Assembly: GCA_016872635.1 (NCBI GenBank)
Contig: VGZN01000003.1
Location: 1-35,279, forward strand
Direction of reading: 5' to 3'
DNA: 35,279 nucleotides
From: Planctomycetota bacterium
Lineage (GTDB): Bacteria; Planctomycetota; Planctomycetia; Pirellulales; Pirellulaceae
The notes under the pieces were generated by a model. It saw only the letters and a program-made list of their open reading frames with translations, ran no database searches and was not told the DNA's origin. How positions within the stretch are numbered: position 1 is the first letter of the stretch; each line of letters begins with the position of its first letter. A program made the translations under genes and the position numbers. Shown in pieces: positions 20,628 through 28,525 of this stretch.

Positions 20628-22499
20628 ATGAGCAACGTCAATCAAGCCTTCCTTCGCGCATACTTGAAGCATCGTGCCACAGAGGGCGTTGGGGACAATG
20701 AGCATCAGCCTCATTCGATAGCACAGCCACCGATAGCGCCTTCGTTCTCGGCATCGCAACGAACCTACAGCAACACACCAGCTCCGAAAGCAACTCCCAT
20801 CCAGATGGGTGAGAATCAACGTGGTCGCATTGACCAAGCCCATATGCCGCCGAGCGGTTCCCATCGTGCGACCCCATACCATCCCGCAACTGCAGCAACT
20901 CAATCATCGGCCAGCCATGCCGCGCCGGCGAACTGTCTACCGGTTTCAAGCCAAGTAGCACCAATGTCGAGGCAGGCACCCGCGATCGCTCCGTTGCCAG
21001 CCGGATCATCCGCTTCATCGCCAACAGCTGATCAGCCGATGCCGCTTCGGCCTAATGTTTGGTCTCCGTTAGGGGTTGAGCGTGGCATGAAATCGATAGC
21101 CACGAGCACATCTTCACCGGCTGTTATTCGTAACGCCGTTCCCGCTGTTCCCGTGGAAGCAACCGTGCAGCGCCCCCCGCAGTCACCCATGCAGCCGGCC
21201 TCGGGCGAAGCACCTAGCCCTAGCCTGGAGACACTGACTAAGGCTTGGTCCAAGCAGCGAGCGCCTGCATTGAAGGATCTCAAGCCCCGCTCGCAGGCAC
21301 CGGATGCATTTCCAGTAACTCCACCGTTGAGTTCACCACTCCATAGCACAATCCACCAAGCCCTACCTGCCTTAGCTCCAACGGAAACTGGGATTCCCCA
21401 AGAACAGGTTGCCCCAACTCCTCCGGTCTTCCGAACACTCGATGGCAAGCGACTTCGGCTCGATCCATCGGTGGTGCGATCTACCAACACCTTGCCCCTA
21501 CCTACATCGCCAGCGGTTGAGTCGAGCTACCAATCTCCTACGTCGTTCGATGACTTTGGGATCGCAGTCACTCGCAATGATCAACCGTTTATCCCGGCCT
21601 ACCCGTCGCAAAAGACGCGAGTAGACACACCTGTTGCTCGCGGTTCAACGCTACCGCATTGGGGTGTTCCTGACGAGAAAAAGTCTGGTCAGGAGTTCGC
21701 GGTCACTCCGCAGTCGTTCCCGATTCATGCACCAACCGAACCTTTGGCAAGAGAAGCCACGAGAGAGAGTCAGCGTTCTACCTCCTCGACATCCAAGCAA
21801 GTCGACCGGCAACAACTACAGAGTTTACCTCTCCCAGTCGCCTTTGCGGCGAGTTGGGAAGTCGATACATTTTTCTGGCCTGAAGTGCTTATGCAGTTGG
21901 AGCGATCGAATCCCAATAGTTTCCGAGAGATCGGATATCACTTGGCCCAAGCGAACGCTTCCGGTTTAAACGTGATGGCGGTCACTAGTGGAGAACGTGG
22001 GGTAGGTCGAAGCACGGTCGCGATGCATATGGCCCGCTCCGCAGCCGCAGCAGGTCTTAAGGTTGCATTGGTCGATGCAGACGCGTTCACTCCGAGTCTG
22101 GTCGATCAGTTGCGACTCGATGTGCAATTGGGCTGGCAGAGTTGCTTGTTCGAAGCGGTACCGCTCGAGGAGATCGCCGTTCACTCAGTCTCTGACAATG
22201 TGACTCTGTTTCCGCTGACGAGTACTATGTCTCAGGAACAAGTGCATGTGAATCTACTTCGAATTTCGAAATTGATTCGTCGCATCTCTACTGCATTTGA
22301 TCTCGTCATTCTGGATTCGAGTCGATTGAACTTAGATCAACGCGACTTACCCGGTGTTTCGTCGGATTCAGCCGTGGACGCGGCGGTGGTGGTCGTCGAT
22401 TCTGAATTGAGCATCAAAGAAAAAATCGATTCCGCGATTAGCATTCTGCAAACGATGGGCCTGGGTTCGATAGGACTGGTTGAAAACTTCCGAGCGTAG
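20628..22499 (+). CDS. BY-kinase/CpsD- or MinD-like P-loop ATPase with about 400 aa disordered N-terminus; degenerate motifs
   Basis: C-terminal VMAVTSGERGVGRSTVAMHMARSAAAAGLKVALVDADAFTPSLVDQL ... FDLVILDSSRL ... DAAVVVVDSELSIKEKIDSAISILQTMGLGSIGLVENF. Confidence 0.8.
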   Translation: MSNVNQAFLRAYLKHRATEGVGDNEHQPHSIAQPPIAPSFSASQRTYSNTPAPKATPIQMGENQRGRIDQAHMPPSGSHRATPYHPATAATQSSASHAAPANCLPVSSQVAPMSRQAPAIAPLPAGSSASSPTADQPMPLRPNVWSPLGVERGMKSIATSTSSPAVIRNAVPAVPVEATVQRPPQSPMQPASGEAPSPSLETLTKAWSKQRAPALKDLKPRSQAPDAFPVTPPLSSPLHSTIHQALPALAPTETGIPQEQVAPTPPVFRTLDGKRLRLDPSVVRSTNTLPLPTSPAVESSYQSPTSFDDFGIAVTRNDQPFIPAYPSQKTRVDTPVARGSTLPHWGVPDEKKSGQEFAVTPQSFPIHAPTEPLAREATRESQRSTSSTSKQVDRQQLQSLPLPVAFAASWEVDTFFWPEVLMQLERSNPNSFREIGYHLAQANASGLNVMAVTSGERGVGRSTVAMHMARSAAAAGLKVALVDADAFTPSLVDQLRLDVQLGWQSCLFEAVPLEEIAVHSVSDNVTLFPLTSTMSQEQVHVNLLRISKLIRRISTAFDLVILDSSRLNLDQRDLPGVSSDSAVDAAVVVVDSELSIKEKIDSAISILQTMGLGSIGLVENFRA

Positions 22500-22513
22500 G
22501 ACGGATCGATAGC

Positions 22514-23353
22514 ATGTACGAATCGCACTGGAATCTCAACGCCTTCCCTTTCGACAATCGGTTCGATTCGGAGTTTTATTATCCATCGGAATCGCATCAA
22601 GCGGCTTTGCTCAAACTGATGTATTCCATTGAAACACGAAGATCGGCGGCGCTCCTGTGCGGTGATTCCGGAATGGGAAAGTCGATGCTTATCGAAGCGG
22701 CTATCGCGGAATTGCCCGAATCGATTTCTCCGGTCCTACGCGTGCCATACCCAGCCATGCCTGCGGACCAACTGGTTCGATACATCGCTAGACAAGCCGC
22801 CCCGCATGAACCGGGAGAAGCAAGCTTGGACGTCGGTGCTTCGATCGAAGCGATTGAGCGATTCCTCAAGCACAACCTTAGTGATGGTTACCACGCGTTG
22901 CTTGTGATTGAAGAAGCTCATCTCCTGGAATCCACTGGTTCTCTGGCTGCCGTTCGGATGCTGTTGAATCTGGCTTCTGAACAATCTGCTTCGGAATCGG
23001 CATGGTCAGTTTGCTTGGTTGGAAACATCCCCGTCGTTGGGCATTTGGCCCGCCACACCGAACTTGAAGATCGCATTGCGGTTAGGTGCGTCCTGGAACG
23101 ATTCAACTTGGATTCCACCGTGGCGTACATCGAGCATCGACTGAGGGCGGCGGGAAGCAATCGTCCTACACTCTTCAACGAGCGAGCCCTCGAAACGATC
23201 CAACTCCATGCCGGTGGAATTCCACGTCGCATCAATCGATTGTGCGATATGGCGATGATGATCGGCTATGCGCAAGACCTTCAGCAGATCGACGAATCGG
23301 TAATCGAGTTGGCTCAGCAGGAACTGTCAGCCAGGGTCGCGTACGCTGCCTGA
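22514..23353 (+). CDS. ExeA/GspA-like AAA ATPase (type found in general secretion and XrtA/EPS loci)
   Basis: MYESHWNLNAFPFDNRFDSEFYYPSESHQAAL, Walker A GDSGMGKS, Walker B LLVIEEAHLL, GGIPRRINRLCDMAMMIGY. 14 bp after the preceding ATPase. Confidence 0.92.
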   Translation: MYESHWNLNAFPFDNRFDSEFYYPSESHQAALLKLMYSIETRRSAALLCGDSGMGKSMLIEAAIAELPESISPVLRVPYPAMPADQLVRYIARQAAPHEPGEASLDVGASIEAIERFLKHNLSDGYHALLVIEEAHLLESTGSLAAVRMLLNLASEQSASESAWSVCLVGNIPVVGHLARHTELEDRIAVRCVLERFNLDSTVAYIEHRLRAAGSNRPTLFNERALETIQLHAGGIPRRINRLCDMAMMIGYAQDLQQIDESVIELAQQELSARVAYAA

Positions 23354-23358
23354 TGCAC

Positions 23359-23742
23359 TTAAATCAAGCCGGCATGTTGAAATCTCAGGTAGCACCAATA
23401 GATAACGCCAGCACATGCTCCGATCAGCATTAATGTGTAGGCGATATTGACGATCGACCAGACGATTTTCTCTGTCGTCGTAAAGGCATAGCTTAGCCAC
23501 AGTACCGGCAATCCCAAAAAACCGGTTACGCAAAACAGGAGCAGTAAAACCCACTTGCGACTAGAAAGAAGTTGCTCCCACTGAGATTGAGGGCGCACTC
23601 GACGCAAGCTGGCTACACCATCTGTGTTTCTGAGAGGATTATCTGTGCTGCCAACGTTTGGAGGTGAGGTCGGATTCGAACCGGTGTCATCGCCAAACCT
23701 GGGTTCGGAAGAGGAACGATTTAGAGAGGATTCATTGCTCAT
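23359..23742 (-). CDS. small hypothetical membrane protein (about 3 TM)
   Basis: Hydrophilic N-terminus then WVLLLLFCVTGFLGLPVLWLSYAF...IVWSIVNIAYTLMLIGACAGVIYWCYL. Convergent with the upstream CDS (5-bp gap). Confidence 0.7.
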   Translation of the reverse strand: MSNESSLNRSSSEPRFGDDTGSNPTSPPNVGSTDNPLRNTDGVASLRRVRPQSQWEQLLSSRKWVLLLLFCVTGFLGLPVLWLSYAFTTTEKIVWSIVNIAYTLMLIGACAGVIYWCYLRFQHAGLI

Positions 23743-23770
23743 CGCGTGTCATCATTCCATTCGCTAGCCA

Positions 23771-24553
23771 TCACTCGGGCAATCGACCCTCGGCGATTTC
23801 TTGCTCCCATTGCTTCATCAGTGGCCAGTCGATGGCGCAGGTTCCAAAGTCGGACAAATGCAGGTAGCCCCGCAATCGCTCTAAGACCCGATCGATCATT
23901 TTCGGATCTTTGCGAAAGTAAGGTCCGTGACTTGGGAGTAGCCATTCAATGTCCGAATCGCGGATCCGCTCAAGGGATCGAATGAACGACGGAATGTCGC
24001 TGCCATGGTGGGCGTCGATCGCACCCACCCCGCCATCGCGATAGATGTTGTCGCCGCTAAAAAGCAAATTGTTCAAACGGAACGCCAATTGGCTGTCTGC
24101 ATGTCCTGGGGTCGACCAAATTTCAAGCTTCAAGCTGCCGATTTCGATGATGCTCCCTTCGTTGAGTTTGTGCTCAACCTGAACAGGGGGCATCGCTTCA
24201 GAGATCCCTTGAGCGTCGATTTCTGCAAATGTCTGCAGACGATCACCGGTCTCAAGCAATTGCGCGGCTCGGGGATGAGCCGTCACTGTGGTCTTGAGTA
24301 TCTGTTTCGCTTTTGCGAACCCTTGGCTGTGATCTACGTCGGCATGTGTGGCAATCAGTGATTTGCATTTGGAAAGGGGGAAGTCCAGATCGCGGATCAA
24401 ATCGATTATTTCTTCGACGGTGTCTTCGTAGCCAATGTCGAGTAGCACCCATTCATCAGCATCGTAGATCAAATAGACGTTGCAGCCGATCAGGTGACCA
24501 GCTTGAACATTCAGTTCGATAACATTCGGGAAGATAGGCTTGCGGGTGATCAT
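23771..24553 (-). CDS. MBL-fold metallo-hydrolase
   Basis: [46 protein letters not shown]. Confidence 0.93.
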   Translation of the reverse strand: MITRKPIFPNVIELNVQAGHLIGCNVYLIYDADEWVLLDIGYEDTVEEIIDLIRDLDFPLSKCKSLIATHADVDHSQGFAKAKQILKTTVTAHPRAAQLLETGDRLQTFAEIDAQGISEAMPPVQVEHKLNEGSIIEIGSLKLEIWSTPGHADSQLAFRLNNLLFSGDNIYRDGGVGAIDAHHGSDIPSFIRSLERIRDSDIEWLLPSHGPYFRKDPKMIDRVLERLRGYLHLSDFGTCAIDWPLMKQWEQEIAEGRLPE

Positions 24554-24687
24554 GCGAGAAATTCAAAAGAAGAGAGATTCGGTTCAGAGACTTCGTTGGA
24601 TCAGCACCCAAGGTAACAAAGACCAGGCATGGCCTCAAGGATCGTTAGGGTGCGCTAAACCATGGATGCGCCCGAAATGGGACGCGA

Positions 24688-25593
24688 TCAAAACTTGGTG
24701 GTGTGTCGCCATTGCCTAATGACTTCGAAGACCAAGATCGAGCCGCTCACCGATGCATTGAGGGAATCGATAACCCCTCCCATGGGAATATGGACGGATG
24801 AAACGCCCAAATCCGACCAGCGGTTCTCGAGGCCAAACGCTTCGCTTCCAACCACCAACGCGGTTCGATTTGGATAAGGTACTACCGAATAATCAACTCC
24901 TGCATCGGCTCTCGCCGCGAAGATCGAGACTCCACGCCCTTCGAGCCATTCTCGAATTTCCGGTTCTCTTCCGACTCCAATGGGTACTCGGAAAATAGCA
25001 CCCAAACTCGAACGGATCGCGTTCGGATTCCAAATTTCGCAAACTGGGTCACTCAAGAGAACTGCGGTAGCCCCGGCCGCATCTGCGGTGCGGAGGATCG
25101 CTCCTAAATTCCCAGGCTTTTCCATCCGGTCCAACACGAGAAACAGCTGTGGAGCGTCGGTGGCCGCCACCGATGGGCGACTTGCGATCCGTTGGTTTAG
25201 CGTTGCGATGCTGGTATCGGGCATCTTGGCGACCGCGATCTCCCCCAAGTCCCTATCGCCATACTGCAGTTTGGACATTGCTTGGGGGCCGAGCAGGGTG
25301 ATCTTCAGCCCCGGGAATCGCTTGCGCCATTCGTACGCGTTAGAGGCCCCTGGATGTCGCCGCTGCGACGCATTGCGGGAGTCGGTCGCATTGTCAGAAT
25401 CCGCCAAGAACAATTCGAGACGCTCAGCAAGGAATAATTCCACGCATTCGACCCCTCCTGCGATGGCATGTTCGATGTTCGATGCACCATCGATTACGAT
25501 GCATCCTTCGCGCTTGCGGTCGCGTGCATCCCTCAACGATGCAGCCCATTTCACTCGGGGATTGCTTGGGCTAGTGATGACCTCAAACGACAA
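24688..25593 (-). CDS. TrmH/SpoU family RNA methyltransferase
   Basis: SPSNPRVKWAASLRDARDR; LVLDRMEKPGNLGAILRTADAAGATAVLLSD; ALVVGSEAFGLENRW; IPMGGVIDSLNASVSGSILVFEV. Confidence 0.95.
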   Translation of the reverse strand: MSFEVITSPSNPRVKWAASLRDARDRKREGCIVIDGASNIEHAIAGGVECVELFLAERLELFLADSDNATDSRNASQRRHPGASNAYEWRKRFPGLKITLLGPQAMSKLQYGDRDLGEIAVAKMPDTSIATLNQRIASRPSVAATDAPQLFLVLDRMEKPGNLGAILRTADAAGATAVLLSDPVCEIWNPNAIRSSLGAIFRVPIGVGREPEIREWLEGRGVSIFAARADAGVDYSVVPYPNRTALVVGSEAFGLENRWSDLGVSSVHIPMGGVIDSLNASVSGSILVFEVIRQWRHTTKF

Positions 25594-25681
25594 GTAACAG
25601 CCTCAGCGGAAGAGAGGTATTCCCCAACATGGGTAGTGCTTTGGCACGCAAAAGGGCAGGTTGTGACGCAGGCATATTCAG

Positions 25682-25763
25682 TGGCCACTCGGGGAGTCGA
25701 ACCCCGACGCCTTGCGGCACCAGATCCTAAGTCTGGCGTGTCTGCCAATTTCACCAAGTGGCC
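25682..25763 (-). tRNA. tRNA-Leu, anticodon UAG
   Basis: Reverse complement GGCCACTTGGTGAAATTGGCAGACACGCCAGACTTAGGATCTGGTGCCGCAAGGCGTCGGGGTTCGACTCCCCGAGTGGCCA. 7-bp acceptor stem, CCAGA-CTTAGGA-TCTGG anticodon arm, long variable arm, GGTTCGACTCC T-loop. CCA not encoded. Confidence 0.96.
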
Positions 25764-25865
25764 ATTGATCCTCTGCCACAGTCTAATATCCCGGCTCAGG
25801 AATGTCGACCGATACGTCCGTAGAACCTGCAGTTGCGTGGCCGCACACCAACTATTTTAAAAAAA

Positions 25866-26573
25866 CTAGCGAGGCGTGGGTTTTCGCCACTGTGCGTTGG
25901 GATCGATGACTGTGTCGCTGAGGCTTCCAGAGCTCGAAGGAGCGGTATTGGATGGGGAAACAACAGGAGCCGGGATGGAGCCGGAGACAACCGGAGGCAG
26001 AGGAAGGGGGTCTTGAACAGTGGCCGTTAAAACTTCGCTCGCCTGCGCGACACCTTGACCGAGCCGGTCGATCCGAGCGCTGGCTTGCTGAACGCTACTG
26101 TTGATTGCGTTGGTCGATTTGTTGATCGCATTGCTCGATTGCTGCAATGCATTTGTCACGTTTTGGGTAACCCCTAAAACTTGATTCTCTGCCGCGGCGA
26201 TGCCATCGGCCAATGGGTTGTTCGGAAAGCTGCTTTGTGTGGTTTTGTTGGCTGGATTAAAGCCGCTCGCCGCCGAAGGTTGATTTGCGTTGGGTAGGCT
26301 TGATGCAGGGGATCCTACCGATGGTTGGCCGACGGTTCCTGAGTAATTGGTTGGCCCTTTCGGTGTCCCCAGCGAAGGGGGCGGAACTCGGGTGGCTTGG
26401 TTCAAACCACCGAGCAGATTTCCGGACAACGGGTTCCCTTGGCACCCCACCGTCGCGTTTGCCAGAGTCGCCATCGCACCGACCACGAGGATGCGAAGTG
26501 TTCGACGCGACTTCGACGCACCTCCCTGATTGCGTGCGCCGCCCCTTCCATTCCTGTTTGGCATTGGTCTCAT
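25866..26573 (-). CDS. hypothetical secreted/lipoprotein-like, low complexity
   Basis: LRILVVGAMATLANATVGCQGN signal/lipobox-like segment; Gln/Asn/Ser helical stretch NALQQSSNAINKSTNAINSSVQQASARIDRL; Pro-rich C-terminus. Confidence 0.65.
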   Translation of the reverse strand: MRPMPNRNGRGGARNQGGASKSRRTLRILVVGAMATLANATVGCQGNPLSGNLLGGLNQATRVPPPSLGTPKGPTNYSGTVGQPSVGSPASSLPNANQPSAASGFNPANKTTQSSFPNNPLADGIAAAENQVLGVTQNVTNALQQSSNAINKSTNAINSSVQQASARIDRLGQGVAQASEVLTATVQDPLPLPPVVSGSIPAPVVSPSNTAPSSSGSLSDTVIDPNAQWRKPTPR

Positions 26574-26973
26574 GGCTTAGTCCCTCGGGAGCCTTTTTGG
26601 TCGATGGTCATCAACTGCGGAAAACCTTGCTTTGCAAGCTTCCCAACGGCTATTTCTAAAATATTGGGACCCCGGACCGGGATTCCTCGGAGGACAATAC
26701 GGTTCCCCCGAAGTCGATCGCAAGACAGAAATCGAGGGGAGGGACTGAATAGGTTGTTTTACAGGAAAATGGAGAAGCTGCGCAATTTCGGTCTGCGGCC
26801 CAAAGGGGTGCCTTAGTTCAGCGCGCAGCAAGCTGCAGTTTCGATTACTATTACGCGTCTTAGACTTGGCAGGTGATTGCTTCCAGCGGTATAGCGGGAT
26901 GACCCCGGAGTTCCTACTGGACTGCTTGCCCGGATCCCGAATACCAAAAATTGCAATCCTAGAGGAGCTTTGG

Positions 26974-28518
26974 ATGAGCCAAAACCCTTATGAATCGTCA
27001 GCGCAAGCAAACAGCATCTCGCCAGAACCTGAGGTAGGTTCAGATACATCAGTACATGTTGCTCCTCCCCCTGGAGAGTTTTTAGGGCACCCAAGTTCGC
27101 TTTGGATGTTGTTCTCGACGGAGTTCTGGGAACGATTTTGCTACTACGGGATGCGAGCAATTCTTGCCGTCTATGTTGCCGAGACATTCTTCAACACGCT
27201 CGACGATGCGGCTGCCAAGAAAGAAGCCTCGTTGACGTACGGCGGGTTTACATCGCTCGTGTATGCGACAGGGATCTTCGGCGGATTCATCGCCGACCGC
27301 ATCCTCGGATATCAACGCTCGATCCTGCTCGGTGGCTTATTGATGGCGATTGGCATGTTCATGTTGCTCGTTCAGGATTTGCAGACTTTTTTGATCGGCC
27401 TGTCGGTATTGATCGCCGGGAATGGGCTCTTCAAACCCAATATTTCGTCGATGGTTGGAAAACTCTACACGCCCAATGATCCGCGACGGGATTCCGGGTT
27501 CACGATCTTTTATATGGGGATCAACGCGGGTGCGTTCTTCGCGCCGATCGTCTGCGCGACATGGATCGGTGCGAGTTACGGTAGGCAGTATGGTTTCCTT
27601 GCTGCAGGCTTAGGGATGATTTTAGGGATTGTTATTTTCCACTTCATGTCAGGAATGCTTGGAGAGGTTGGTAAGCCCCCCAAAGGCAAAGAAGGATTTA
27701 TCCCGATGATCCTAGTGTTTCTCGGTGCGTTTGCGATCGTGCCTATCAATTACTTCTTGCTCAGTAAGAGCGACATCCTAGGTTATGTCCTCATGGCCAT
27801 GATGGTAGGTCTGAGCATCTACTTTGTGGTCAGTGGAATTAACAGCGGCGATCGCATTCAAAGCCAACGCTACATTGCGATGCTCATTCTGTTCTTTGCG
27901 AATATCCTTTTCTGGGCTCTATTTGAACAAGCGGGTTCTTCGCTCAACTTCCTCGCTAAAGACTACGTCGATGCGCCATTTGACTTCTCGTTGTTCCAAA
28001 GCTTCAACGCGTTGTTCATCATCGCGTTGGCACCTGTTTTTGCGGCTCTTTGGCCATGGCTCGATAAGAGGAACGTGAACCCTTCGATTCCGCGCAAGTT
28101 TGCGATTGCGCTGATTTCGTGTGGGCTTGGCTTCTTGGTTTTGGTCATGGCGATCCAGGCGACCAAGCCGGGGGAGAAGATCGCTTGGACGATCCTCGGG
28201 CTTACCTATTTGATCCATACAGTCGCAGAACTTTGTTTGTCACCTATCGGATTGTCGATGGTTACCAAGCTTGCAAAGCCCAAGGAAGTTGGTTTGGCGA
28301 TGGGGGGGTGGTTCCTGTCGACTGCGATGGCCAATTACCTCGCGGGCGTTATTGCGGCGATCGCTTCGGGGGGTGGAGGAGGACACGGCGAGCAAGCCAG
28401 TTCACTCGCTCAGTATGCGACAGTCTTTTCTCAGTTGTGGTGGCTTGGAGCAATCATCGGCGGGATCTTCTTTTTTGCTGCTCCGCTGATCAACAAACTC
28501 ATGCACGGGGTCAAGTAG
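26974..28518 (+). CDS. POT/PTR family peptide MFS transporter
   Basis: FSTEFWERFCYYGMRAILAVYV, GGFIADRILGYQRSILLGG, GNGLFKPNISSMVGKLY, FYMGINAGAFFAPIVC. AGAGGAGCTTTGG-ATG ribosome binding site at 26974. Confidence 0.96.
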   Translation: MSQNPYESSAQANSISPEPEVGSDTSVHVAPPPGEFLGHPSSLWMLFSTEFWERFCYYGMRAILAVYVAETFFNTLDDAAAKKEASLTYGGFTSLVYATGIFGGFIADRILGYQRSILLGGLLMAIGMFMLLVQDLQTFLIGLSVLIAGNGLFKPNISSMVGKLYTPNDPRRDSGFTIFYMGINAGAFFAPIVCATWIGASYGRQYGFLAAGLGMILGIVIFHFMSGMLGEVGKPPKGKEGFIPMILVFLGAFAIVPINYFLLSKSDILGYVLMAMMVGLSIYFVVSGINSGDRIQSQRYIAMLILFFANILFWALFEQAGSSLNFLAKDYVDAPFDFSLFQSFNALFIIALAPVFAALWPWLDKRNVNPSIPRKFAIALISCGLGFLVLVMAIQATKPGEKIAWTILGLTYLIHTVAELCLSPIGLSMVTKLAKPKEVGLAMGGWFLSTAMANYLAGVIAAIASGGGGGHGEQASSLAQYATVFSQLWWLGAIIGGIFFFAAPLINKLMHGVK

Positions 28519-28525
28519 TCGAACT

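Noticed and set aside
25682-25763. tRNA as a possible integration site for a mobile island
   Set aside because: No integrase, attachment-site duplication or mobile-element gene seen nearby.
28026-28050. Sigma-54-like TGGCAC-N-TTGC element
   Set aside because: Spacing between the -24 and -12 parts is off by one and it lies inside the POT transporter coding sequence.
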